A DNA stretch of 64,000 nucleotides from Chromobotia macracanthus (lineage: Eukaryota > Chordata > Actinopteri > Cypriniformes > Botiidae): positions 3,596,001 to 3,660,000 of the forward strand of contig JAZGTH010000034.1 of assembly GCA_036877525.1 (NCBI GenBank). The letters run 5' to 3'. The position numbers were made by a program, and so were the translations under genes. This document shows positions 48,616 to 60,319 of the stretch, in pieces; positions within the stretch are counted from its first letter, which is position 1, and each line of letters opens with the position of its first letter. The notes under the pieces are model-generated. The model searched no databases, was not told the origin of the DNA, and saw nothing but the letters and a program-made list of their open reading frames with translations.

Positions 48616-50093
48616 ACGCAGCCCCAGCTTCAGTATTGACCCAGGAGGATCACAGGCTTGCGGTCATGCTTTAGGTAATGATGTAATGAATTGTTTCTCC
48701 TCTGAGTTTAAGAGTGTTGGGACAGGGAAATGGTCCTTTAGTAGACCCTGTGAGAATTACTGTTCAGTAATGGAGAAAAAGTGAGAGTTTCTTGGAACAC
48801 ATATAAGGCATCAAAATTCATTGTAATCTAATACAGGTCTATGTTTTTTTTTTCTAATTACAGAAGGGTAACATCCTTAATACATTCAAGAACTTGTTTG
48901 ATTTTGTCTCAATGATAAACGAATTTCATTAGATTAAACATTCCTTTAGATTTTTTTGAATTCTTTAAATTCTTTAATTCTTTAAATTCTTTATTTTCGA
49001 AGCTCATCTTTAGGATGACACTGTACAGGCATCATTTAGGAACCCACTAAGAATCAAATAGCTGTCAATGTGAAATGGGTGGATGGTAAACTGTCCAAGG
49101 TACACATTGTGCATTGGAATATAGGTGTCTAAGCCTTTATAATTTTTTATAATTGTCAGAAACTGTTCCATCATTCTCTCATTCACCATTTAATACAAAG
49201 CCTTTGTCTTATGTGAGCATTCCCCCCTAAAAAACACTTGGTCCAATTTGACAGTTTAGAATGAAACACATTTCAGTCCTCTAATAAATGTGGATTGCAT
49301 TAGGCTTGTAAAAATTGTAATTCTTTTTTTTTTGTATGTTCAGATGACAAATGAATTTGAGTCAAATCGATTACACCAAAACATCTCATCTAAGCCCTAG
49401 TTGATTCCTAAGGAATGCTTATTTGATCCCATTGGATTGGTTGTGAAATACAGCTACCCTGTACATATCCTCTCTGGAATGTCTAACTAGGATGCACAAG
49501 GTTATGTCAATATAAATCACATACAGTAAGTTGTGTAGCAGTGTTTTTGGAATTTCTCTTAGATGTATCCTTATTATCAAGTATTATTGCATTCAGAGAG
49601 AAAGCATTTACATAATTCTAGCTGAAGGTCATTTTATAAAACTGGATGTTCAGACTCACGCTGGGAGGTTTGTCTGCTCACATTCTAAAGATATTTACAC
49701 AAAGAAGTTGTCACACAATTGTGAGTTGTTAAAGCTCGACTGTCTTCAATGGACTTCGTTTAGAGGAAATGGTCAAATGACTATCATCCTCCAGTGTTTA
49801 ATGCCTCGCCCTCTGCCAGCGGTGGAAGGAGATGGGCTGCTCTTCTAGATATGGCAGAAGAACTGAGGAGAGCAGTGCTCTCTCTGCAGACAGGCTATGG
49901 GTAATTATGATTAGCGCCTGGTATCTGCAGCTCTGCATTATTCACTCACTTTGAACACTTGCCATTTTGTTATCAGGATTCTGGCATTTTACATTTTGTT
50001 TTGCCTGTTTTGGGAATCATTATTAAGCACTCTGATGACATACATTTATATTGTCACAAGAACCCATTTCTTCTATGACGCTTATATTATTAG

Positions 50094-50591
50094 TGTGGCA
50101 GTGGGGTTCTTTGTGTACAATTGATTGAATGTTTGTGCGCTCACTAATGATCCTATCACCGGGCAGTGGGGGAATATATAAAGTCGTGGGCGAGGTAGTA
50201 TGGCATCACGAGTTTCGTGATGTAACCCTTGTGTCATATTTACTTGCCACTAAGAAGGCCACATTAAACAAAATCCCGTGGCTGGCAATTGACTGAGGTT
50301 GCCCCTCTGCAGTTAGAGGTCTGTGTGAGATTTATTTGAACCAACGAGTAGAAGTGTGCCTGGTGTATGAACGCGTTCTGTCCCTCTACTAAGCCTGTTG
50401 TTCCCAGGCATACTGAATGAGCGCTCCGCTTTGCGGCACCCTTGTTGTCTTTCTGACTGATTGGAGTTCAAGTGCCAGCGTTGTGAGCTGACCTGTGTTG
50501 CCTACAAAGAAATGTAAAATAAAGGTGCCTGACTGAGATCCAGGGTGGTGTAGTCGTGCTAAATTTTTTAATCCCTCAGTACTAGGCCACA
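50094..50591 (+). mobile_element. Solo LTR, TGTGGC...GCCACA family
   Basis: 498 bp starting TGTGGCAGTG and ending AGGCCACA, with matching 4-bp target duplications TTAG at 50,090-50,093 and 50,592-50,595. A TATATA at about 50,175 and AATAAA at 50,518-50,523 give the promoter and polyadenylation layout of an LTR. No internal region remains, so it arose by LTR-LTR recombination. It does not resemble the sushi-type LTRs in this window. Superfamily not determined. Confidence 0.75.
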
Positions 50592-51375
50592 TTAGCGATA
50601 AATGTGTAAAATTGGGTCAGTAACATCTGTAACAGCATTTTGGCAGCATTGATACAAATAAATGCCAGTTTGTTTGTCATGCTCTTGTCTGGTATTGGTT
50701 TGAGCCGGTATACACATTCTGTCTACATTTAGTGAGCATACTCACTCAAAAAAATGGGACCAGGGTGGTGGTGTCTAGAGTAGCACTAATTTCTAGAGCA
50801 GTACGGGGGTGCCATGCTCTTCTTAGTTGCCCCTCTCAGGCCTTCTCTCTGTTCCAGAAGTAAAATCTGACCAAATGTGCCCTGTTGGTAATATTCTTCC
50901 ACTGATATGAATGACTCAGAATGACATATCTTGCTTAAGCACCAAAATCACCACCACAATTACCACCCTAACTCCAAAATCCAAGTTTCAAGTCACACGA
51001 ACAAACAGATAAAGAGGTCATATTGCTTGTCAGAGAAAGTGTTAAAAAGCAGTATGAACGGCTTTTAGGATAATCAGCTAACCAAGCTAATGGTCTCCAT
51101 TTTATTCTTTTTTAATTATTTTAATATCTATATGTCAATAAGAAGAAAACGTTTAGATATCTATCTGCTCATGTTTGATAGCTTCTTTGAAGGCAGCTTT
51201 ATATTTAACAAAGCATATACAAAAGACCTGAACTGGAAGTGCTGCAGAATTTGGTACACATAACTCATATTTAGTGTAATCTAGCTTTTTCACATAGTTT
51301 TATGTTTATCATTCTGTATTTTTTAATGTAGAATATGCACATTCATATTAGTCTTTTTAAAGCATCCTTCACCTT

Positions 51376-51411
51376 GAGTGAACATGCGTGACCTTGAAAG
51401 CATGTTCACTC
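51376..51411. repeat. 12-bp-arm hairpin
   Basis: GAGTGAACATGC, 12-base loop, GCATGTTCACTC. Confidence 0.75.
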
Positions 51412-52403
51412 TAGTGGTGTTGATATGACTGTGATAGATAAATTAATTGCATGTTTCTTCAGCGCTGTTCATTATTCCCCTGCCCATCTTTCCTCGAGGG
51501 AAAATATCCATGCATGCCTTCCACATGAAAAATCAGACAGTGTTGTATTAAGAAAGAGCCCATAACTCAATATAAGGGTCAGAGGTACTTATTATACATT
51601 GTTGAGAACAGGCAGTAAGAAGTTTAAAGACAAAACGTATGTGATGAAAAGTGTTTGTCAGCAATTGTTCTATAATTAACAAAGCCCTTTTGATGTCTGC
51701 TGATGGTAATTTTAATCAGTTCCCTGGGGCATAGCGTCGGATGAGACTGTTGTGTCTTGTGATTAATGTACAGAATAAATAGATTCACTTTGATGAGGGA
51801 GTGAATCTGGCTTTCCAATATCTCCTTGTTTGCCTCATCCTGTCTTTCATCTGAGCAGATACCCTGCTATGATCAAACATCTCTGCTTTGCCAGGTTACT
51901 AGTGTTCATCCAGACTATCAAAACATCACTGAAGTGTTTCTGAAAAATTGCAAACCTTTTTGAATGTTTGGCACCAATCTAGTTTGCTGAACCAAGGTTG
52001 CACAAGGTTTTTTGGGTCACTGCATACTAAGCAGACAGTGGTAAGAGGTTGCCTGCAAAGTGGTGAAAATGGCCATTGATTTTTTTCTCTTGGAAAATGT
52101 TAGTAGATGTAAATAGCTTAAGACACTTATGGCCAGATATATCTGCTTCTCGTTGCACAGCAAGCATAAAAAGGCAAAAATTCAGGAACAGGAAAGTCCT
52201 GGACACACTATGGTTATTATGCTAATGTAGTGTGGAGCGCGAGCGGTATGCAGGGATATTTGAAAATTGCTAGTCTCTGTTGGTCATACTTTATTGTGCT
52301 ATGGGGCTAAGCACTAGCAAGCCAAAAATGTGACTGTATAATGGAAATAAACCCAAGAAAAGGCCACTCGTGTCTGCCTGCATGTATAAGTGACTGTAAA
52401 CTG

Positions 52404-52436
52404 TACGTTCCACAATGAGCTTCATTGTGGAACGTA
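52404..52436. repeat. 15-bp-arm hairpin
   Basis: TACGTTCCACAATGA, GCT loop, TCATTGTGGAACGTA: perfect arms. Confidence 0.8.
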
Positions 52437-53207
52437 ATTCCCAATTTTCACACTGTATAGTGAAACAACATTTAAAATTATGGTGCCAACAGCAGCAAAA
52501 CAACACAGACTTTTTATTTAGTTCTGATAGAACTTTTCCTATTTTTTAGGAGATTAATATAGCTGTCTGTGGTGGATATTTGAACTAAAACTCAGTTTCA
52601 TCACGGTGTAGATTAACATATATAATTCATTAAAAGTTGGAATCAACTTATTTTTATAGACTTCCCAAAGCCCCAGTATGACAGTTTTACCACCCACAGA
52701 AGGTGATGGAAGAAATTACAGCCAGAGAGCAGAGAGAGACACGACTGAACAAGAAAATGAAAACATATTAAGAAACTTGTCTTCACAATGAATTCAGTCA
52801 GCAGTCCTCTGAGGGCTCTTATCTGCAAGGGGTCCTCAGGGTAATATTGTAGTACAAGACTTGCTGTGGTAAGCACTTGTAATTTGCTCACAAAGTTTCG
52901 TTTTCTGAGGGAATTGAAGCAGAAGTTAATTTATAACAATGTTATATTAATGTAACAATATTGATATTGCGTAATACAATTACAACAAGTAGTTTTTCAT
53001 ATAGATGTGGTCTTGATTAACACCCTTTGCAGGATAATAATAAAAGAACATCTAAAAGAACATGAGATACACATCCACTTTAGTTATAGATTTTGTGTTC
53101 CCACATCTCATGCCCATTGACAGACAGCTCAGATCACTCTCTAAACAACCTCTTTCATAGACCCTATAATTTTAAGCAATGAAACCACCACAACCACCAG
53201 CAGCATC

Positions 53208-53440
53208 TTAAAGGGATAGTTTATCAAGGGATGAAATCCTGTCATCATTTTCTCACCCTAAAGTTGTATTTAAACCTGTATAAATTTCTTTGTTCTGCTA
53301 AACACAAAGGAAGATATTTTAAAGACCGTTTACACCCAAACAGTTTTGTGGCACCACTGACTTCCATAGTATTTTATTTTCTACTATGGAAATCAAGGTG
53401 GCCCCAAAACATTTTTCAGAATATATATTATTCCCTGAAT
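53208..53440 (+). mobile_element. TTAAAGGGATAGTT-type palindromic MITE, right end truncated
   Basis: Begins TTAAAGGGATAGTTTATC at 53,208 and continues CATCATTTTCTCACCC, then AAATTTCTTTGTTCTGC and CTTCCATAGTA, the order of a very common cyprinid MITE. The second arm starts at TACTATGGAAATCA but decays after about 53,430. TTAA at the left edge fits its usual target site. Confidence 0.75.
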
Positions 53441-54845
53441 AACTTTCTGAATATTTAAGACCATTTTTTTTCTTTCAAAACAGTAATTCTTCAAAAAGAC
53501 ACTCCAATTCTTCTCTTACTGCATGCAGTACAAACTTTAACTTAAACAAACTACTTAAATTTTACCTATTAATTCTATATAGGTGGGAATAACAAATGTT
53601 CTAGTCTGCTCTCTGTGAAATCTTAACAAGTAGACATGAAATTCTTTGTTGTTCAGGTCTATCATGTCACAGTGGATTGTTATTCTTCAGTTCATAGTAA
53701 ACAAGATTCTCATATTCTTTTTAAAATACTGATCCGGTGACGCTATGAATAGCCTCACAGTTCAATATTCCATGTTGATATTTAGACATTAAAACAATTA
53801 TTTTCATATGCTGAAAGTTGCTAACTTGGTTTTAAACTTTACCACTCACACATTGTGATCATGATTTGTGAACCCAAAAATTAGCCTCTCTTAATGGCCC
53901 ATTACTGTAAGTTCACTCAGATATATTCAAACTTTTTCCCGTTATCATCTATCACAGTCTCCCAGCAGTCTTGAAATGGCCTTATATTTTCCCTGAACAT
54001 GTTTTTCCCTCTAACAACATTGCGCTGAAACTATTCTCAGGGGTTGAGTGTGGTACTTTGTGAGGGTTGGTACAAAATGCTCTGTGTTCTCTCTTTGATA
54101 AAGAAGCATAATGAAAAAGGAGCCAGAGAGTGAATACTGTATGTACCACTGAAAGCTAAAATATCAGGGGCATTAAAATCTGTTTATTAAAATAGTACAT
54201 GAATGAAGGACACATGTGAGATGTGTCACTGTGGAAGTATATAATAAACAAGTGCCTTATGGAGGAGCATAAGGAAATGTCTATATGAATGCCAGCGTTC
54301 CCGATTTGTAGGTAATGTAGTTTTACATTGATGGCTGAATACTTTTGAATGGACAGCATGCAGTTTGTTTACTCAACTTAGTGTAGTTGTTTGTCCACTT
54401 CATTTCAATATTGACATCTCTAGGATAGAAGTTAAGTATAACCATTTTAGTGCAAACCAATCAAATAAAAAGACAGCATGAATGACCCTGTATAGGGTAT
54501 GTCTATTTTTTGTAGGTTTTGTACACAGCCAATTTTGAAAATCTTTGAATGTTTACATACATACTGAACTCTCTGACTGGTACAGTATGGCAAATTTCAC
54601 AATTGTCACAATTATGAGAAATTGTAGAAATTGCTTTTCCATTGGTCACAGCTAAAAGATAAAACATTTTGCCTTGCTGTCCATGTTTGCTGTAAATAGC
54701 ACTTGTAGAGACCCTAACACCACCACATAAACCTGCCCAGCTTTATATATACTTCATTAACCATGTCTTTAATTGTTTGGAACTGGTAGTCTGAAGGAAG
54801 CCAGACCTTGTATCGACTTCTGCTGAATTAATACATTTTTTAATT
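53441..54845. other. Spacer, no gene seen
   Basis: AT-rich DNA without recognisable content. Confidence 0.5.
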
Positions 54846-54849
54846 ATTA

Positions 54850-56060
54850 ACCCTTGCATGTTGTATCCCCTAATCTTCTGCATACACTTTCTGTCAGACC
54901 ATCATAATCATACACAATCTATACAAAAACTATTATATTGTATGCTCAAGTCAATACTGAAACTTGAGCTCCCATCCTTCTTTAATATTAAGACTTATCT
55001 GCAGCCCTCTTTCATGCATTTAACCACACCTCATTCCCACTTTCATCCCATTGATTACTTTCTTCTCCTACCTCTCATTCACAGTCACATTCAGGAGGAA
55101 CTTTAGACCATCTTATGCTTCTCCATCTCTTTAGTGCTCACCTTACCCCCCTGTATCAACTCTTTCTCTGGTGTCTGCAGAAACTGAGACAAAAACATAC
55201 TCTGGCTTGTGGATGAACTCTGTTTATCTGTCTTCCCCCCAATCACACCCCATCCCCTCTTGTCCATGAGATATCTCATCCTCTTCTCTAACATCAGTAC
55301 ATCTGTATCTAGTGGAGATATCCCATCAAGCCCTAAGCCTTGTGTCAATCGCAGGCTTTTGATCTTCAAGCTGCATAGGGGAAAATTCCTGTGTCAGCAC
55401 TTTTCTTGTTAACTTTCTACCTGCATACACATTTTACCAAGTCAGCTGATTAAAGCTCACTCACCTAACCTTCACCACTGGGGTACCTCAAGGATCAATG
55501 CTAGGACCTTTTAACTTCTCCATATATACTGCATTGATTTTCAGACACATGGCCATGGCCAAAATGTCATTCACTAAATCTTGTGTTTGACTTGGTTTTG
55601 GTGTCCAAGATGATCAGCTGTTCTTTATTAATCACATTAGGAAAAAGGTACTAACACATTATGGTTTGTAACATAATGAAGGTCCTTCCTCTTTAACTTT
55701 TTATCTTCCTTGTCCTTCCAGGCAAGACTCCTTTTACAAGTACTGTAACTCGCTCATAGTTTTCAGTCATTGGACATTTCATGTATTACACCTCTTCTCA
55801 GGTCTCTTAACTGGGTGCAAATCCAATACAAAATATTACCTGGCATATATACATCAAACTGTAAGCCCAGCAACACAAATACACCCACGCTCATGTAAAA
55901 GAAATTCCCTGTGCTCATTATCTGAATTGTGCTCATTATCTGAAGAAACAGTTAACATCAACTACAGTCTGTACTAATACCAATCACCAAAAATGTATTG
56001 GTTATTGTGCTTTCCACTTTTGTAAAATGGATCTGCTAAAAATATAAATATATTGTATTA
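54850..56060 (+). mobile_element. LINE remnant, L2-like, plus strand
   Basis: The clearest block is LTFTTGVPQGSMLGPFNFSIYTA at about 55,462-55,530, the reverse transcriptase box before the active site. YADD itself is lost to deletion. Further down, PLLRSLNWVQIQYKILPGIY (about 55,790-55,850) is the C-terminal PLLxSLNWLPVxYRI motif of these LINEs. The end near 56,030 (ATGGATCTGCTAAAAATATA) resembles the GCGTCTGCTAAATG-type 3' tail. The upstream limit is uncertain, and all frames are broken. Confidence 0.65.
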
Positions 56061-56283
56061 CCTTTGCACATACCCTCTCATGAGCTAAGATGCTGATGCA
56101 CTATTGTGCAGGTGTGCAGTTCAAAATGGTAACCCAAGGATTATCAGCTTCTGCATTGTAACATTAATAATATTTATTAATAATATTTATTTTTTAACAT
56201 TAATAATTATTAATTTTCAATTTAATAATGTAGTTCTAAAAATCTATAAATAAAAATTAATTAAACAACTTAATTAGGCTATG

Positions 56284-56400
56284 GGGTGGTACAGTGGCTC
56301 ACTGGGTAGTACTGTTGCCTCAAAGCAAGAAGGTCCTTGGTTTGAGTCTTTGGCCTTTCTAAGTCGATGAATGTGAGCTTTCCACACAGTCCAAAGACAT
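56284..56400 (+). mobile_element. tRNA-derived SINE fragment
   Basis: GGGGTGGTACAGTGGCTCAC is a box-A-like start, GGTTTGAGTCT a decayed box B, and CACAGTCCAAAGACATGCA the typical tRNA-unrelated part. It is a SINE and not a functional tRNA gene: the cloverleaf does not close. Confidence 0.7.
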
Positions 56401-57348
56401 GCAAACAGACCTTAGAAATGTGAATGTATGTGTGTGTGTACATGTAGTCAAGAACTGTAATTTTACAGGCTTTAAAGAGGCTTTTCTACTAAATATTACA
56501 GGACTTGTATCAAACACCCATGCAAATTTGAGATGGTGACTTTTATCCTCAGTACTTATTTTTAAAGGCTTTGAATTAGACATGTTTTAATCTCTGCAAA
56601 ATTGAATGTTTAAAGTCTGCTAAATGATGCTAACTTGTCAAATCCTACTGAACAGGCTGACACAGCCATTTAACATTCAAACTGCCCATTTAACTCTGCG
56701 TCAATATGAAATCACGATTTACTTTTTTTTGTTAATACACATGCCTGATCTTATTAAGTGTCTTTGCAGGCACTGTAAAAATGCAGTGTAAATTGATTTG
56801 TCTGAAATCGCACTAGTCCAGTTTTTGCAAACTAAAAAATAAATAAATGAAAATAATTAAACTTTACTAAAAATGTTCTCTAATCTTAAAAACGTTGGAT
56901 GACACCATGAAAGTTTAAAAGAAATAATGACCTTAATGATACTTATTGAGGACTACTTAAAATAACTACTTAACCATTTTCATTCGCAAATTTGGAATAG
57001 ATGTCTCTACATATTACAATATGCATGTGGGTTTTAAAACTACATGCTAGAACAACAAGGCAAACATGTGCTTCTCTGTTGCACAGCACATCATTGTGAT
57101 GAGTGCAGAAATTCTCTGGTTAGGATGATTTGTCATTTGTGTATAATTACACAAGGGCTGTCAGAGTGACACATTACAGCTGCCTGTGATTATTGCTGCA
57201 CATCAACCACTGTATTCGTTCAAGCGAAAATGACAATCAGCGCAGTGAACAAATTCTGCTGTAGATGAATCCAATTTAAATGATCCCAAAAAGGATTTAG
57301 CACTGAAGTGATAACATTTGTGTGCTCTGTGTCTAACATAAGACCTGT

Positions 57349-57352
<4 letters not shown>

Positions 57353-57381
<29 letters not shown>
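57353..57381. repeat. AT microsatellite
   Basis: About 14 AT units. Confidence 0.92.
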
Positions 57382-57384
<3 letters not shown>

Positions 57385-57710
57385 TTGCTATAGCTCTTGG
57401 GTAAACAGATGAGCACAATAAAACCATTTGGGCATTTAATATATACAAGAGTCAACTATATAATATAATGACTGCTGATTTTAACCATTGTTGGGTGGAA
57501 GTTGAATTATGTTTTCAGGACAAAATTAATTTATATTTCAATAATTACAATACTTGTTAACCAAATCATTGGTTTAACATAAAGCCTTTGGCATATTTCC
57601 AGGTTTTTTTGGCCATCTGCAATATTAAACAAATTGATGTGCTGAAATACTTTTGTGCTTGCTAAGTTACATGTTTTTGTGTTCTGTAATGTAATTTAAA
57701 ATGTAATTTA

Positions 57711-57713
<3 letters not shown>

Positions 57714-57757
<44 letters not shown>

Positions 57758-57768
57758 TATAGATATAG
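57714..57768. repeat. AT microsatellite with GATATA tail
   Basis: About 20 AT units followed by three GATATA units. Confidence 0.92.
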
Positions 57769-57818
57769 TTTCCAGGTGATATTTTAAGTTCTTTAATGCA
57801 TTCATTAAAATGGACCAT

Positions 57819-58242
57819 TGTTACAGAGGTGGCTCCCGCACCGTCTCCTCCAAACCACCAGAGAGAACCCTCTCCCGAATATTAGTTTACTACCTGTTTG
57901 TTGTTATCTCACATATATAAACCCCTGTATATCCTTTGTTCAGTGCGAAGTCTTGTTTTGCTACAGCTAACAATTCTGAGCGGTTTTTCCCAGTACTGCT
58001 ATTTTGTGTATTACCCTTGAATGTTTCCCGTTTACTGACTGTTAGCTGCCTTCCTTGACCCTTGCCTGTTTGTGTATGTTGATTGTTAGCCGCCTGCCTC
58101 AACCCTTGCCTGTTTATTGGATTTCGATTTTGCTCTGCCTCTATTGTTACAGTTTGCTGCTTTCGACCTTTGCCTGTTTATTTACCCAGTTTTCTAATAA
58201 AAGCCTGCAAATGGATCGAAACGCCTCTGACTCACCATTACA
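57819..58242 (+). mobile_element. Solo LTR of a second sushi-type family
   Basis: 424 bp, TGTTACAG...CCATTACA, with ACCAT target duplications at 57,814-57,818 and 58,243-58,247. TATATAAA at 57,914 is 31 bp before GCGAAGTCTT, as in the 40-kb element. The start of the LTR is open in the pol phase and ends REPSPEY-stop at 57,862-57,885. Near its end an ATG at 58,211 begins MDRNASDSPLQ, matching the LTR-encoded gag start elsewhere. AATAAA lies at 58,196-58,201, before the ATG. No interior remains. Confidence 0.88.
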
Positions 58243-58639
58243 ACCATACAGTCATACAGTCTTACACCAAAAGATCCGAGGGCATAGGTCATTTTAATAC
58301 CACGGTTATTTTTTATCAAATTCTTAGTTATAATATTACTTATTGTAATATTTTATGAAACTAAAGCAATGAAAACCAAGCTAACCACATCTCAGAACAT
58401 AAATAAAAAAATGCATTGAATGCAAAAAATGCATTTTAAACATTGTCTTATTCTGAGAAAAATGTGACCTGTTCCACAGCAACATTTTTAAACAGTGGCA
58501 TAAAGATGATTTTATACAATTTCCTCTGCTTTCCACTCAGTGGGGAACTTTAAATGAATAAAGTGTTAAATGAATAAAGTCTGCTGACTGGAGAATTGTA
58601 GAGGTGTGCGATGTAAATGTTATCAGGAACTCGAAGGTG

Positions 58640-58735
58640 ATAGGGCTCTCAAGCGAGACCCCATACGTCAGTACGTTGACGTAACATCTCCGTTCCCTCC
58701 TTCAGGGAACGAGGGTTACATACGTAACCAAGACG
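58640..58735 (-). repeat. DIRS-like terminal repeat fragment
   Basis: Contains CGTTCCCTCCTTCAGGGAACG and the palindrome-like GGTTACATACGTAACC (58,714-58,729), the same design as 6,360-6,425 in copy 2 of the DIRS-like element. Only the terminal part is present. Confidence 0.6.
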
Positions 58736-58739
58736 TTTT

Positions 58740-60315
58740 CCATCCTTTTTCCATCCTTGTGGCTTTCCACATCGCTGTATAGAACCAGTACAGAGTTTCA
58801 TTTACTGATGTGTAAAGTCTGAGCACTACATATGATCACCTGAAGTGTTACCCTCACAAAGATTGTGGCAATTTCAATCATTGTTTCTTCTTTGTACATA
58901 TAGATTTGTATGTACTGTACATACAAGGTTTTATGTATTATCAACTTGCTGGACAGATTACTGTGTACTCAAATGGCCAAAAATATGTGTGCATACCACA
59001 ATACCCAAAAATACAGTTTCACTGTATTGTTTTCACCCCTTTCCCCATGTGGGGAAAAACACAAAATCCCAGAAGCCGCTTTCTTGCACAGGTAGCTGTG
59101 TTCCCAGATAACAAGTTCATGGCAGAACTTTCCAGTGTAGGTTTTGATTTCGAAAGCAAGAGAGGGTAGAGAAAAATAAAGTATTTTGGGGAGGTAGAAA
59201 CAGCAGAGAGGAAGAGAGAAAAGTGTGAGTCATAGGTTCTGACCCAAACGTTAACTCTATCCCAGAGTTCCACAGAGCTGAAACCTTAGGGCTTGTGAGA
59301 TAAAAAAGCCAATGATTCCAGGTCAGGAAATGTATTTTTTTTTCTCTCATCCATCATTTTCTGCTTCAGATTTAGTGCAAAATAACAGTTGGCCTTCCGT
59401 GAAAAAGGTTGGCAGTCTTGCACAAACACAAGACTTGCTAACTATGCTAACTATGTCAAACCCCATGCTGTTTTGAACATGTCAATATTGAACACAATAT
59501 TACAAATACAAGTACAAATGTTAACTTGACTTACAAATGACTTTACTGACCATATGTTTAAGTAATATTTGACACCTCGGTATGATTGTTCTATTCATGG
59601 TCCTACATGTAAAAGGTTTTAATCTATTTTCTTTTTTATGAATGTGTTCCACTTTCCCTCTCTCCTGCTATGCAGACATTACATTACCTTTGCTGAGATC
59701 AGGCAAAGAAAGTGGCACTATAAGGCAGAATATTGACTGCTGATAAGCAGACCTCCAGAGCTCCTGATTGATTTGTGTCCCCAACGAAACAAAATAAGTA
59801 GCAGTAATGAAGACAGTCAAATTATTTAGAGAAGCTTAGATAGGCCTGCTTAAGTTATTCTACTGGTGCTGGCTAAAATTTCCCAAGTGTCTCAATCAAT
59901 AAAGCCTTTACACAGAGAAAATAGCAGAAAAAGGCCGCAATGATTGATCTCAACAGTTGGTTCCTAAATTATAAAACCGCAGCAGTGCAGTCTTTGTGAT
60001 TTACTGACGGGATCTTTATTTGTGTATGTGGCACTTTTAAATTCTGAATGTCAATAAAGTCTTTCTAAAGTCCCAATGAACTCACTTGAAGAGTGCAGTT
60101 TTCTTTCCTGTATTTTTCCCAGAAACATAAGTTGGGCCTGGACATATCAGTGGGCTTATCCTTTAGTTTATGAGCCACCCATGAAAATGTGTTGCTACTC
60201 GCTATTGTTTGTCAGAAGGACAAATAATGGGAGGGACAGTCCCATTCAAGAGAGCATTTTGTTGGACAAAATGTGTGTATAGTGTGAGTTATGGATATTT
60301 TTGGTTCATATTTCC
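58740..60315. other. Spacer, no gene seen
   Basis: Several overlapping frames of 60-90 codons exist at 58,845-59,350 on both strands, but none has a known domain or a convincing splice context. Confidence 0.45.
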
Positions 60316-60319
60316 AAAA

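Larger units (their letters stand above)
45367..50089. other. Spacer, no gene seen
   Basis: AT-rich. It holds a C/CA microsatellite (46,793-46,825), a 10-bp-arm inverted repeat near 46,389-46,417, a hairpin at 48,578-48,615 and an ATTCTTTAA tandem (48,958-49,000). The 105-codon frame at 49,531-49,848 has no recognisable domain. 49,840-49,960 looks like a possible conserved non-coding element. Confidence 0.45.
50596..53207. other. Spacer, no gene seen
   Basis: AT-rich DNA with two small perfect hairpins (51,376-51,411 and 52,404-52,436). No frame with recognisable content. Confidence 0.5.
56430..57812. other. Spacer, no gene seen
   Basis: AT-rich, with two long AT microsatellites. No recognisable frame. 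Confidence 0.5.

Noticed and set aside
49531..49848. 105-codon open frame as a possible exon
   Set aside because: No domain, no consistent splice pair, and the amino-acid order is not protein-like.
56284..56400. Functional tRNA gene
   Set aside because: Boxes A and B are diverged and the remainder is the tRNA-unrelated part of a SINE.
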